Counted from the stretch's first letter, positions 35,849 to 44,934 are shown. The stretch: DNA of 64,000 nt from Salinirubellus litoreus (GCF_037335815.1 NZ_CP147841.1:1-64000), one strand, 5' to 3'. Notes: generated from the sequence alone by a model not told the origin. A program made the numbers and translations.

Positions 35849-37012
35849 GTGTCCTCCCAGGCGCACCCGCGTCCGTGGCTCGTCCTCGCCGGGTGCTTCC
35901 TCGTCTCGACCGGCTTCAACGCCTACCTGTTCGCGCCCGCGCCCCTGGTCCCGCTTCTGGTGGGCGAGTTCGGGATCGACAAGCCGGCCGCGGGGCTGGC
36001 GATCAGCGCCGTCTTCCTCGCCTGGGTGCTCCTCCAGCTCCCCGGCGGGCTCCTCATGGACCGCTACGACAACCGGCTGCTCGTCTGGGCCGGGGCGGCC
36101 CTGCTGTTCGTCGCGGCCGCGCTGGGCACCGTCGCGCCGAGCTACGGGACGTTCCTGCTCACCCGCTTTCTCGCCGGCGGCTCCGCGCTGTTCCTCTGGA
36201 CGACGGGCGCGAACGTCGTCGACCGGTCGTTCCCGGCTTCGAGCCGGGCGATCGGCACGGGGATATTCATCGCGAGCGCCCCCGCCGGGGTCACCCTCGC
36301 GCAGTTCGCCGGCCCCCTGATCGCCGCGGCGTTCGGCTGGCGGGCCACCCTCGTCGCGTACCCCGCCGTGACCGCGGTCGGACTCCCCCTCCTCTACGTC
36401 CTCCTGCGCGAGCCGGTCCGGAACGAGAGCCGTCTCGGGCTCTCGACGTTCGCCGCGGCGCTCCGGGACCGGACGATCCTGCTGGTCTCGGTCAGTAGCT
36501 TCTGTGCGTACTCGCTGTTCGTCTTCTTCAACTCCTGGATGCCCACCTACGGGAAGGACGTCGTCTCGCTCGACCTCGCGACCGCCGGGGCGATGACGGC
36601 GCTCGTGCCGGCGATGGGCCTGCTCGCGCGCCCCGGCGGCGGCTGGCTCTCGGACCGGATCGGCGGGCGTCGTCGACCGGTCCTCGTCGCCACGTTCGTG
36701 CTCGTCCTGCCCGCGCTCGTCGGGGTCACGCTGGTTTCCTCGACGCTCGGGTTCGCCGCCGCGCTCGTCCTGGCCGGCGTAGGGTCACAGCTCGGTACCG
36801 GTGTCTTCTACGTCTACGTCGGCGAGCTCAGCGCCGAGGAGACCCGCGGGACGGGGCTGGCGGTGCTGACGACCCTCTCGATCTCGGGTGCGCTGACCGC
36901 ACCGGTCCTCACGGGCTGGCTCATCGAGCGGTTCTCGTGGGACGCCGCCTTCGGCTTCGGCGGTCTCCTCGCGGTCGTGGGCGTCGTCGCCGTCGCGCTG
37001 GTCTCGGAGTAG
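35849..37012 (+). CDS. Major facilitator superfamily transporter
   Basis: 387 residues from the GTG at 35849, with 12 predicted membrane helices. FLVSTGFNAYLFAPAPLVPL opens the first helix, LPGGLLMDRYDNR is the MFS loop 2-3 motif, and RPGGGWLSDRIGGRRRP the matching loop 8-9 motif. Resembles the nitrate/organic-anion and CynX-like groups, but the substrate is not readable. The upstream open frame is Arg/Pro-rich and unlikely to be coding. It sits between metX and the second metY, so export or uptake of a sulfur compound or amino acid is possible. Confidence 0.82.
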   Translation: MSSQAHPRPWLVLAGCFLVSTGFNAYLFAPAPLVPLLVGEFGIDKPAAGLAISAVFLAWVLLQLPGGLLMDRYDNRLLVWAGAALLFVAAALGTVAPSYGTFLLTRFLAGGSALFLWTTGANVVDRSFPASSRAIGTGIFIASAPAGVTLAQFAGPLIAAAFGWRATLVAYPAVTAVGLPLLYVLLREPVRNESRLGLSTFAAALRDRTILLVSVSSFCAYSLFVFFNSWMPTYGKDVVSLDLATAGAMTALVPAMGLLARPGGGWLSDRIGGRRRPVLVATFVLVLPALVGVTLVSSTLGFAAALVLAGVGSQLGTGVFYVYVGELSAEETRGTGLAVLTTLSISGALTAPVLTGWLIERFSWDAAFGFGGLLAVVGVVAVALVSE

Positions 37013-37108
37013 TGCCCGTTCGCGGGGAGCTCCCGATGGGCGTCACAGACACGGGCAGCCCTTACCGCGGGTGGGAACGTTGAAACCTCCCGCGCGCGAC
37101 GGCGGGGT

Positions 37109-38401
37109 ATGGCAGACGATAGCGAACGGAGCTTCGAGACGAACGCGCTCCACGCCGGCCAGGAACCCGACCCGACGACGGGCGCACGCGCCCCGCCCAT
37201 CTACCAGACCACGTCGTACGTCTTCGACGACGCCGACCACGCCGCGCGGCTGTTCGCCCTGGAGGAGGCGGGGAACATCTACTCGCGGCTGATGAACCCG
37301 ACGAACGCGGTTCTCGAAGGGCGCATGGCGACCCTCGAAGGAGGGGTCGGTGCGCTCGCCACCGCGTCGGGGATGGCCGCGCTGAACCTGGCGACGTTCA
37401 TGCTCGCCGAGGCCGGCGACAACGTCGTCACCGCGTCGTCGCTCTACGGCGGCACCTACACGTTCTACACGCACACCGCGCCGCGGCGTGGCGTCGAGGC
37501 GAAGTTCGTCGACACGCTCGACTACGAGGCCTACGAGGAGGCCATCGACGAGGACACGGCGTACGTCCACTGCGAGACCATCGGCAACCCCGCTCTGGAC
37601 ACGCCGGACTTCGAGCGGCTCGCGGACATCGCCCACGAGAACGGCGTTCCCCTCCTCGTGGACAACACGTTCGCCACGCCCGCACTCTGCTCGCCCATCG
37701 AGCACGGCGCGGACCTCACCTGGAGTTCGACCACGAAGTGGATACACGGCCACGGGACGACCATCGGCGGGATCCTCGTCGACGGCGGCTCGTTCCCCTG
37801 GGAGGACCACGCCGAGAAGTTCCCCGAGATCGCGAAGGAGAACCCCGCCTACCACGGGGTGAACTTCCGCGAGCGCTTCGGCGAGGCGGCGTTCACCTTC
37901 GCCGCGCTGGCACGCGGCCTGCGTGACCTCGGCAACCAGCAGGCCCCCTTCGACGCCTGGCAGACCGTCCAGGGACTGGAGTCGCTCCCGATGCGGATGG
38001 AACGCCACTGCGAGAACGCGATGGCCGTCGCCGAACATCTCGACGACCACCCCGACGTCTCGTGGGTCATCTACCCCGGCCTTTCGGACCACGAGACCCA
38101 CGACAACGCGAGCAAGTACCTCGACGGCGGCTACGGCGGGATGATCGCCTTCGGGCTCGAGGCGGGCTACGACGCCGCCCGGAAGACCGTCGAGAGCACG
38201 GAGGTCGCGAGCCTGCTCGCGAACGTCGGCGACGCGAAGACGCTCGTCATCCACCCCGCATCGACGACCCACCAGCAGCTCACCGAGGAGGAGCAGCTGG
38301 CCGCGGGCGTCAGACCCGACATGGTCCGGCTCTCCGTCGGCACGGAGGGCGTCGAGGACATCAAGGCGGACCTGGATCAGGCCATCGAGAAGTCGTCCTG
38401 A
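37109..38401 (+). CDS. O-acetylhomoserine aminocarboxypropyltransferase-like enzyme, copy 2
   Basis: 430 residues, PLP fold type I. ALHAGQEPDPTTGARAPPIY, NIYSRLMNPTNAVLEGRMA (in part), and SSTTKWIHGHGTTIGG with the PLP lysine. Clearly paralogous to the 33.1-kb gene, but with differences such as LMNPTNA in place of ISNPTV and YTFYTHTAPRRG in the substrate loop. It could use a different sulfur donor or act on another O-acyl amino acid. ATG at 37109; monocistronic. Confidence 0.87.
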   Translation: MADDSERSFETNALHAGQEPDPTTGARAPPIYQTTSYVFDDADHAARLFALEEAGNIYSRLMNPTNAVLEGRMATLEGGVGALATASGMAALNLATFMLAEAGDNVVTASSLYGGTYTFYTHTAPRRGVEAKFVDTLDYEAYEEAIDEDTAYVHCETIGNPALDTPDFERLADIAHENGVPLLVDNTFATPALCSPIEHGADLTWSSTTKWIHGHGTTIGGILVDGGSFPWEDHAEKFPEIAKENPAYHGVNFRERFGEAAFTFAALARGLRDLGNQQAPFDAWQTVQGLESLPMRMERHCENAMAVAEHLDDHPDVSWVIYPGLSDHETHDNASKYLDGGYGGMIAFGLEAGYDAARKTVESTEVASLLANVGDAKTLVIHPASTTHQQLTEEEQLAAGVRPDMVRLSVGTEGVEDIKADLDQAIEKSS

Positions 38402-38510
38402 AGGGAACGCACACCGGAGGGCGGGCCAGCCGCGCGGGTCCTCGTTCCCGGCCCCCGGGAGCCAGGATCCCGCGTTATCGCCGGGGGAGGACGACCGCTA
38501 GACGATCACC

Positions 38511-38761
38511 ATGACCGAAACTCACCGACCCACTGTGGAGACACACGTCGGACTCTGGATGCTCGGACTCCTCGGTCTCCTCGCGTTCATTGGCTTCCAG
38601 GCGTTCGAGCGTCACGACCCGCTTTCCTGTTCTGGTTCGCGTTCGCCGGGTTCTTCTCGTTCCTCGGCTACCGGTGGGAGCGGCTGAAGTACCTGGGACT
38701 CCTCGGGGTTCTGGGCCTGCTCGTCGCGATCCTGGGCGTGTTCGGAGCCTTCCCGGTCTGA
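38511..38761 (+). CDS. Small two-helix membrane protein (DUF3796-like), frameshifted
   Basis: First frame: MTETHRPTVETHVGLWMLGL and LLAFIGFQAFERHDPL. Second frame: FLFWFAFAGFFSFLGYRW, ERLKYLGLLGVLGLL. Adding one T at 38623-38625 joins them into 83 residues with two to three membrane helices. The Gly/Leu/Phe-rich pattern resembles DUF3796. Function unknown. Confidence 0.6.
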
Positions 38762-38812
38762 TCCGGACACGGCCGACAGGGATCGGACGGGAGCGGGCGG
38801 GGCACCGTGTCC

Positions 38813-39076
38813 CTACCGCCGGAACAGCAGCGCGCTCACGCCCACGACGACCGCAGCGGGGTAGGCGGGGTGCTGGAGCGAGAACGCCACGAACCGGTCG
38901 ACCATCGCCGGAGGGAGGTCGACCCCTCCCGCGCCGACCGTGACGCCGAGCGAGGAGAGGACGACGCTCGCCGCGAGGAGCGCGGCGATACCCCCGGCCG
39001 TCCGGAGCGGGTGGTCCGCGGCCCACCGGAGCACCGGACCGGCGAGGAGGAACAGCGCGCGAGCGACCAGTCCCAT
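38813..39076 (-). CDS. Hypothetical small membrane protein
   Basis: 87 residues from ATG 39076. Two hydrophobic helices (about 5-45 with a polar break, and 70-85). Not recognised. The plausible hydrophobic pattern, correct codon bias and a TATA-like upstream stretch (minus strand, around 39100) argue for a real gene. Confidence 0.5.
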   Translation of the reverse strand: MGLVARALFLLAGPVLRWAADHPLRTAGGIAALLAASVVLSSLGVTVGAGGVDLPPAMVDRFVAFSLQHPAYPAAVVVGVSALLFRR

Positions 39077-39145
39077 GGACGAAACGTGTCTCTCAGAGCA
39101 CAAAAGCTTGCGCACGACATCCGTCCGACGGAAGAGGGGCCGGAA

Positions 39146-39778
39146 TCAGAGCAGGCCGCGCGACTCGAGGAGGTCCCGGAGTTCGGCCATCGATTCGACG
39201 ACGACCTCACAGTGGGGCTCGACCGCGGGCTTGGGCTCGTAGCCGACGGCGAGGCCCGCCACCTCCAGCATCGGGAGGTCGTTCGCGCCGTCGCCGACCG
39301 CGACCGTGTCGGCCATGTCGACCCCCAGGTCCTCGGCGAGGTCTTCGAGAGCAGTGTCTTTCGTCCCCTCCACCAGCGGCCCCTCGACCCGGCCGGTGAG
39401 GTGGCCCTTCCGGGAGACGAGGTGGTTGGCGACGATCGTATCGACCTGGACGCCGGTGGCGGAGAGGGCGGCCTCGACGCCGCGGTCGAACCCGCCGGTG
39501 AAGATGGCCACGTGGTGGCCGGCCTCCCTGAGCGCCGCGATCACGTCGGCCGCGCCGGGACGGAGTTCGACGCGCCCGAACGCCTCCTCCGCGGCCCCCT
39601 CGTCCAGCCGGAAGAGGAGGTCGGCCCGCTCGCGGAGGCTCTCGGCGTAGGAGAGCTCGTCGTTCATCGCCCGCTCGGTGATCTCGGCGATCTCGTCGGC
39701 GACCCCCTGCTCCTCGCCGAGCAGCACCATCATCTCCGAGTCCGAGAGCGTCCCGTCGAAGTCGAACGCAACGAGCAT
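39146..39778 (-). CDS. serB: Phosphoserine phosphatase (HAD family)
   Basis: 210 residues. LVAFDFDGTLSDSEMM carries the DxDGT nucleophile; FTGGFDRGVEAAL the Ser/Thr motif; ADTVAVGDGANDLPML the GDGxND metal motif with the Lys in EGTKDTAL. Typical SerB size. It removes phosphate in the last step of serine synthesis. No ACT domain. Confidence 0.9.
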   Translation of the reverse strand: MLVAFDFDGTLSDSEMMVLLGEEQGVADEIAEITERAMNDELSYAESLRERADLLFRLDEGAAEEAFGRVELRPGAADVIAALREAGHHVAIFTGGFDRGVEAALSATGVQVDTIVANHLVSRKGHLTGRVEGPLVEGTKDTALEDLAEDLGVDMADTVAVGDGANDLPMLEVAGLAVGYEPKPAVEPHCEVVVESMAELRDLLESRGLL

Positions 39779-39881
39779 GACGGGCGTTCCCGGCCACGGG
39801 GCTTGAATGGTGCCGTTCGAGCGGTCGGCGTCCGGGATCGAGGACCGACCCGTGGCCGAGGCCGACCGGCGAACCCGCCGA

Positions 39882-39889
39882 ACTTATGC
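39882..39889 (+). promoter_or_regulatory. TATA box of ridA copy 1
   Basis: acttatgc lies about 27 bp before the GTG at 39913. A TATA-like acttatcc precedes the second copy at the same distance, which supports GTG 39913 over the upstream ATG at 39886 (inside the box). Confidence 0.55.
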
Positions 39890-39912
39890 CCGCGGGGGAG
39901 CCAGCCCGGGTC

Positions 39913-40296
39913 GTGAAGGAGATCGTCAGCACGAACGCGGCACCGGAAGCGGTCGGCGCGTACAGCCAAGCGACGACGAACGGCGAGCTGGTGTTCACCG
40001 CCGGACAGATACCTCTCACCCCCGATGGGGAGATGCTCGACGACGCCCCGATCGCCGAGCAGACCGAACAGGCGCTCGACAACGTCACCGCGGTCCTCGC
40101 GCAGGCCGGCGCGTCGATGGACAGCGTGCTGAAGGTGACCGTCTATCTCGACGACATCGAGGACTTCGAGGAGATGAACGAGACCTACGCCACCTACTTC
40201 GAGACCGAGCCGCCCGCCCGGTCGGCGATCGAGGTCGGCGCGCTCCCGAAGGGCGTCGGCGTGGAGGTCGAGGCGGTCGCCGTCGTCGAGGAGTGA
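39913..40296 (+). CDS. RidA family protein (enamine/imine deaminase), copy 1
   Basis: 127 residues from the leaderless GTG at 39913 (MKEIVSTNAAPEAVGAYSQA). The family motifs GAYSQA, VFTAGQIPL, VYLDDIEDFEEMN and PPARSAIEVGALPKGVGVEVEAVA are present, with the catalytic Arg in PPARS. RidA proteins hydrolyse reactive enamines from PLP enzymes, fitting the nearby PLP genes. A tandem paralogue follows after 54 bp. Confidence 0.9.
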   Translation: MKEIVSTNAAPEAVGAYSQATTNGELVFTAGQIPLTPDGEMLDDAPIAEQTEQALDNVTAVLAQAGASMDSVLKVTVYLDDIEDFEEMNETYATYFETEPPARSAIEVGALPKGVGVEVEAVAVVEE

Positions 40297-40318
40297 ACGC
40301 ACGGGCGATCACCCCCTG

Positions 40319-40326
40319 CACTTATC
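40319..40326 (+). promoter_or_regulatory. TATA box of ridA copy 2
   Basis: acttatcc, about 28 bp before the ATG at 40351, the same spacing as for copy 1. The second copy thus has its own promoter. Confidence 0.5.
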
Positions 40327-40350
40327 CTCTCGGCGTCGTCCCATCGGGAT

Positions 40351-40731
40351 ATGAGGGAGATCGTCAACACGAACGCGGCACCGGCGGCCATCGGCGCGTA
40401 CAGCCAGGGAACGACGAACGGCGAGCTGGTGTTCACCGCCGGACAGGGGCCGCTCGATCCCGACGGGGAGGTGCTGGAGGACGCCTCGATCGCCGAGCAG
40501 ACCGAGCGGGTGCTGGACAACGTCGCCGCGATCCTCGAGGAGGCGGGGGCGTCGATGGACGACGTGATGAAAACGACGGTGTTCCTCGACGACATCGAGG
40601 ACTTCGAGGAGATGAACGAGACCTACGCCACCTACTTCGAGACCGAGCCGCCCGCCCGGTCAGCGGTCGAAGTGGGTGCGCTCCCGCTCGGTATCGGCGT
40701 GGAGATCGAGGCGATCGCCCTGGTGGAGTGA
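40351..40731 (+). CDS. RidA family protein, copy 2
   Basis: 126 residues, the same fold and motifs as copy 1 (GAYSQG, VFTAGQGPL, DDIEDFEEMN, PPARSAVEVGALPLG). A 77-nt block (40585-40661) is identical to 40147-40223 in copy 1, although other parts differ. The stop codon touches an 81-bp palindromic element. The changed residues around GQGPL may alter specificity. Confidence 0.9.
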   Translation: MREIVNTNAAPAAIGAYSQGTTNGELVFTAGQGPLDPDGEVLEDASIAEQTERVLDNVAAILEEAGASMDDVMKTTVFLDDIEDFEEMNETYATYFETEPPARSAVEVGALPLGIGVEIEAIALVE

Positions 40732-40811
40732 GACGGTCGTGCGTGACGATTTACCGTCGATCACCCGGCCGAGGTCGGTCATCGCCGGTAGAGGACTACG
40801 CACGACCGTAT
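40731..40811. repeat. 81-bp palindromic element, copy 1
   Basis: Same length and layout as the element at 53100-53180: outer arm gacggtcgtgcgtgacg, inner tttaccg, and the matching 3' arm ctacgcacgaccgtat. Arms are less perfect here. The right end supplies the AT of the ATG (40810) of the next gene. Between the RidA stop and that ATG there is nothing else. Confidence 0.8.
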
Positions 40812-41016
40812 GAAGCCGCGAACGAAGGCGAGCCTGCTGTGGGGTCTCATCGGCGCGCTCGTCTTCCTCGTCGGCCTGCAGGCCTTCCGGCTGGTGACCG
40901 GGGAGGGAGCCACGTTCGGCGTGACCGCCGGGGTGGCGCTGCTGGTCGGCGTCGTCGCGAGCGTGGCCGCGTACGTCGTCGAAGACCGGGCCCTCGGGGA
41001 AAAGGAACAGTCTTAA
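40810..41016 (+). CDS. Small two-helix membrane protein
   Basis: 68 residues: MKPRTKASLLWGLIGALVFL begins a first helix (about 8-28), a short loop TGEGATFG, then a second helix (about 36-58) and a charged end. Haloarchaeal-type small membrane protein of unknown function. The start codon overlaps the end of the palindromic repeat, so the repeat forms its entire 5' region. Confidence 0.65.
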   Translation: MKPRTKASLLWGLIGALVFLVGLQAFRLVTGEGATFGVTAGVALLVGVVASVAAYVVEDRALGEKEQS

Positions 41017-41043
41017 GCGGCGGAGCGGGCTAGCCTCGCCCGA

Positions 41044-41124
41044 GCCGGGATGGCCGAGTGGTAAGGCGCACGCCTGGAAAGCGTGTTCCCTCTGGGATCC
41101 AGGGTTCAAATCCCTGTCCCGGCG
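41044..41124 (+). tRNA. tRNA-Ser (anticodon GGA)
   Basis: Acceptor gccggga pairs with tcccggc; D-arm ggccgagtggtaaggc; anticodon stem cacgc/gcgtg encloses ctGGAaa; a long variable arm ttccctctggga is the class II feature of serine tRNAs; T-arm caggg/ccctg with ttcaaat. Discriminator G, CCA not encoded. Reads UCC and UCU. Confidence 0.95.
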
Positions 41125-41493
41125 TGCTCTGACGCGAACTTCGGCGAGCACCGCGTGGCGTGTGTTCACCATTCGTGAGCGGCGACACGACCACGACAGG
41201 ATTTGAGTACCGGTCGCAGCGTCCGAACGGAGTGAGGGCGACCGTCCGGTTTCGATTCAAATCCCCGTCCCGGCGTGTTCTCGGGCGAGCGATCAGGTGA
41301 GCCGTACGCCCCCCGTCGATGCGAGCGCGTGTCTCGTCCACGACAGGATCCGAACCCGGCCCTCTGGTTCGGATCCCCGGCCCGATGCTTCCGTAACGAG
41401 CGGCACGGTCGGAGCGATAGCGGCGGCCCCGGCTGGTCGGAGCCGTAGACCGCTAACGCCGGGTCTATACACCCACCCATCGATATCCCGCGC
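41125..41493. other. Intergenic region with decayed copies of the tRNA-Ser 3' end
   Basis: 41256-41282 repeats the last T-arm/acceptor segment of the tRNA and its flank (ttcaaatccccgtcccggcg) with few changes. A weaker third copy lies at about 41361-41390. A repeated phrase cacgacaggat precedes both. No gene is seen until the TATA-like tctatacac at 41463-41471. Confidence 0.65.
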
Positions 41494-41895
41494 ATGACCG
41501 ACCGCCGGGCCAACTACGCGCTGGTGACGTTCATGGAGCACCTCGGGGAGATGGAGTCGCAGCTCGACGTCGAGTGGGCGGAGTTCGTCGGGGACCGGAC
41601 CACGGAGCTGACGTTCGAGGTGTCGACCGACGATCCGAGCGACGCCTACCTCCAGCTGCAGGCCTACGACGTGGGGACGTACGGGCACGACGTCCTGCTC
41701 AACGGGCAGTCGCTCTCGGGGTTCGACATCCCCCCATCGCAGGGCTGGCAGTCCTGGATGGACGCGATCACCGGAGCCGCCCTCCAGGGTGGGGAGAACA
41801 CGCTCCAGTTCGTCCGCGAGACGGACTCGAACGACTCGTTCGTCGTCGGGAACGTCGTCGTCAACTGGAGGGAACCGACGGGGAGTGGCGTATAA
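41494..41895 (+). CDS. Conserved haloarchaeal protein of unknown function
   Basis: 133 residues: MTDRRANYALVTFMEHLGEM, then alternating strand-like segments (TTELTFEVSTDD, AYLQLQAYDVG, HDVLLNGQSLSGFDIPP, ENTLQFVRETD, SFVVGNVVVNW). Reads as a beta-sandwich, perhaps carbohydrate-binding-like. No signal peptide. A TATA-like tctatacac lies 25-30 bp upstream, so it is probably leaderless. Function unknown. Confidence 0.7.
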   Translation: MTDRRANYALVTFMEHLGEMESQLDVEWAEFVGDRTTELTFEVSTDDPSDAYLQLQAYDVGTYGHDVLLNGQSLSGFDIPPSQGWQSWMDAITGAALQGGENTLQFVRETDSNDSFVVGNVVVNWREPTGSGV

Positions 41896-42033
41896 ACCCC
41901 GCTCGAAACGGCCCGGACCCGGATAGCGTATCATGCGTGAACACGTCGCATAGACACCGGGTACTGGGTCGTAGTACCGCGATCCTGTCGGTTTATCGTC
42001 GTGCCGACCGATCGACCCGGTGAGCGCGAAACA

Positions 42034-42047
42034 CGAAATTTTATATA
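42034..42047 (+). promoter_or_regulatory. Thermosome promoter (BRE/TATA)
   Basis: cgaaa followed by ttttatata (42039-42047) about 30 bp upstream of the ATG. A strong archaeal TATA with an upstream BRE-like cgaaa, as described for haloarchaeal heat-inducible cct genes. Confidence 0.7.
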
Positions 42048-42074
42048 GAACCGTGGACAACGAATCGTCTGAAC

Positions 42075-43756
42075 ATGTCTCAGCGAATGCAGGGTCAGCC
42101 GATGATCATTCTCGGCGAGGACTCCCAGCGAATGAAGGATCAGGACGCGCAGAGCCACAACATCAGCGCGGCTCGCGCGGTCGCGGAGTCCGTACGCACG
42201 ACGCTCGGCCCGAAAGGGATGGACAAGATGCTCGTCTCCTCGATGGGCGACGTCACCATCACGAACGACGGCGTCACCATCCTCCAGGAGATGGACATCG
42301 ACAACCCGACGGCCGAGATGATCGTCGAGGTCGCCGAGACACAGGAGGACGAGGCGGGCGACGGGACCACGACCGCCGTCGCGATCGCCGGCGAACTCCT
42401 CAAGAACGCCGAGGACCTCCTCGAACAGGACATCCACCCGACGGCGATCATCAAGGGGTTCCACCTGGCCTCCGCGAAGGCCCGCGAGGAGATCGACGAC
42501 ATCGCCGTCGACGTCGACACCGACGACGAGGAGGTCCTCCGGAAGGTCGCCGAGACCTCCATGACCGGCAAGGGCGCGGAGCTCAACAAGGAGCTCCTCG
42601 GTCAGCTCATCGTCGACGCCGTCCGGGCCGTGACCGTCGAGGCCGACGACGGCTCGAACGTGGTCGACCTCGACTACGTGAACATCGAGACCCAGACCGG
42701 CCGCTCGTCCGGCGAGAGTGAACTCCTCCGCGGTGCGGTCATCGACAAGGACCCCGTCCACCCGGACATGCCGGACACGTTCGAGGAGGCGAAGGCGCTC
42801 CTCATCGACGAGCCGATCGAGATCGAGGAGACCGACGTCGAAGCCGAACTCCAGGTCGACAGCCCCGACCAGCTCCAGCAGTTCCTCGACAGCGAGGAGC
42901 AGCAGCTCCGCCAGAAGGTCGAGCAGATCAAGGACGTCGGCGCGGACGTCGTCTTCTGCCAGAAGGGTATCGACGACCTCGCCCAGCACTTCCTCGCCAA
43001 GGAGGGCATCCTCGCCCTGCGGCGCGTGAAGAAGTCCGACATGAAATTCCTGCGGGAGGTACTCGGCGCGAGCATCGTCAGCGACCTCGACGCCGCCCAG
43101 CCCACGGATCTCGGGACGGCCTCGATCCGGCGCGACGAGGCCGACGAGCTGTTCTACGTCGAGAACGCCGACGACGACGTCGAACAGCACGGCGTCACGC
43201 TCCTGCTGCGGGGCTCGACCGAGCACGTCGTCGACGAGCTCAAGCGCGGCATCGGTGACGCGCTCGACGTCGTCTCCCAGACCGTCGCCGACGGGCGCGT
43301 GCTCGCGGGCGGCGGAGCCGTCGAGGTCGAACTCGCCCGCCGCGTGCGCGACTACGCCGACTCCGTCAGCGGCCGCGAGCAGATGGCCGTCGAGGCGTTC
43401 GCCGACGCGCTCGAACTCGTCCCGCGCGTGCTCGCCGAGAACTCCGGGCTCGACGCCATCGACACGCTGGTCGACCTCCGCGCGGCCCACGCCGACGACG
43501 ACCCGCGCGCCGGGCTCGACGTCTTCACCGGCGACGTCGTCGACACCTACGAGGCCGGCGTTGTCGAACCCGCCCACGCCAAGGAACAGGCCCTCTCCTC
43601 GGCTACCGAGGCCGCGAACCTCGTCCTCAAGATCGACGACATCATCGCCGCGGGCGACCTCTCGACCTCCGGCGGCGAGGAGGAGGAGGTGCACCCGGCG
43701 GCGGCATGGGTGGCGGCATGGGCGGTATGGGCGGTGGCATGGGCGGCATGATGTAG
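42075..43756 (+). CDS. Thermosome subunit (group II chaperonin), frameshifted at the C-terminal tail
   Basis: About 560 residues. Equatorial domain with TTLGPKGMDKMLVSS and VTITNDGVTILQEMD, the ATPase signature AGDGTTTAV, apical domain in the middle and GRVLAGGGAVEVELARR near the end. As given, the frame ends in AWVAAWAVWA-type residues. Adding one C to the run at 43694-43696 gives the normal Gly-Met tail (GGGMGGGMGGMGGGMGGMM) and a TAG at 43754. It assembles into double-ring folding machines. Which paralogue (cct1-3) is not decided. Confidence 0.95.
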
Positions 43757-43982
43757 GAGCCTCGGGCACACCCAACACACCAGCCCGCCGAACCGCCGTT
43801 CGACCGATTTTCTCCTGCGACGACTCGCGCAAGACCCGCACTCCCGACAGCCCACACGGCGGTCGACGGGCGCCGCTGTGAGTTCCGATACCGACCCGTT
43901 CAACGCCCACGGTGCGATAGGGGCCACCCGGTGGACACACCCGATCGGACCCACGTTCTCACCGGACGGGAAGCAGAGAGTA

Positions 43983-43991
43983 GTTTATAAT
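43983..43991 (+). promoter_or_regulatory. TATA box upstream of the DUF2892 gene
   Basis: tttataata is the clearest AT-rich patch in the 269-bp spacer after the thermosome gene. It implies transcription from about 44013, just before the ATG at 44026. Confidence 0.5.
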
Positions 43992-44025
43992 AGTGCGGAT
44001 AGTACACAACCATGGTGTACTCGAC

Positions 44026-44301
44026 ATGGAGAAGAACGTCGGTGGATACGACCGGATAGCGCGGTTCGTGGTCGGCCCGATCCTCGTGGTCGTCGGGTTC
44101 GCGGCGTTCGGTGGCCTGCTCACGCTCGCCGCCGGAACGGTCGGGCTCGCCCTCGCGGCGGTGGCCCTGCTCGTCGGTATCGTCTTCGTGACGACGGCGA
44201 CGATCCAGAAGTGCCCGCTCAACGCCGCACTCGGGCTGAACACGTACCGTGAGAGAGAGGAGACCGAGTCGATCGACCCGGAGACGGGGCGCGCTGCCTG
44301 A
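44026..44301 (+). CDS. DUF2892 (YgaP-like) membrane protein
   Basis: 91 residues: MEKNVGGYDRIARFVVGPIL, two hydrophobic helices (about 15-35 and 38-60), and KCPLNAALGLNTYR, the conserved cysteine-proline end of DUF2892. Function unknown; in bacteria the domain is often fused to rhodanese. ATG at 44026. Confidence 0.82.
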   Translation: MEKNVGGYDRIARFVVGPILVVVGFAAFGGLLTLAAGTVGLALAAVALLVGIVFVTTATIQKCPLNAALGLNTYREREETESIDPETGRAA

Positions 44302-44390
44302 GCCGATCGTCGACCACGATCCGGTCCGGATGCACCGTTCTCCCGGTCCGAAATCCGCGGAACTAAGCCCGGGGACGTGGACGCTTCCCC

Positions 44391-44933
44391 ATGGTACTGG
44401 AGGCGGTCGGCGTCGCGTTCTGGACGATGCTCCCCGCGTACGTCCCGAACAACGCGGCGGTGCTGTTCGGCGGCGGCCCGCCTATCGACGGCGGGCGGAC
44501 CCTCGGCGGCAGGCGGCTCCTCGGCGACGGGAAGACCTGGCGAGGGACGTTCGTCGGCACGGGAGCGGGAGCGCTGCTCGCGCTCGCCCTCGACATCCTC
44601 CAGCCGACGGTCGTCACCACCTCGGGACTCGCGCTCCCGACGTTTCCGCCGCTCGTCGCCCTCTCGCTCTCGGCCGGGGCGATGCTCGGCGACATCGCCG
44701 CGTCGTTCGCCAAGCGCCGAACCGGCCGCGAGCGCGGGGCCGCCTTCCCCGTCGTCGACCAGCTCGACTTCGTGGCCGGGGCGCTCGTCCTCACGCTGCT
44801 CGTCCGGCCGGGCTGGTTCCTCGAGACGTTCACGCCGGTCGTCCTGGCGGTCGTGGTCGTGATGACCCCGCTGCTCCACGTCGGGACGAACGCGGGCGCG
44901 TATCTGCTCGGACTGAAGGACGAGCCCTACTGA
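44391..44933 (+). CDS. carS: CDP-archaeol synthase
   Basis: 180 residues with about four to five membrane helices. LPAYVPNNAAVLFGGGPPID and LGDGKTWRGTFVGTGAG are the CarS signatures; GAMLGDIAASFAKRR and FPVVDQLDF resemble CDP-diacylglycerol synthase motifs with the metal-binding aspartates. It transfers CMP from CTP to the unsaturated archaetidic acid, making the precursor of polar lipids. ATG at 44391. Convergent with the next gene. Confidence 0.93.
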   Translation: MVLEAVGVAFWTMLPAYVPNNAAVLFGGGPPIDGGRTLGGRRLLGDGKTWRGTFVGTGAGALLALALDILQPTVVTTSGLALPTFPPLVALSLSAGAMLGDIAASFAKRRTGRERGAAFPVVDQLDFVAGALVLTLLVRPGWFLETFTPVVLAVVVVMTPLLHVGTNAGAYLLGLKDEPY

Positions 44934-44934
44934 G

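Noticed and set aside
43697..43753. Hydrophobic Ala-Trp tail of the thermosome as a novel C-terminus
   Set aside because: The neighbouring frame gives the standard Gly-Met tail; the odd tail is explained by one missing base.
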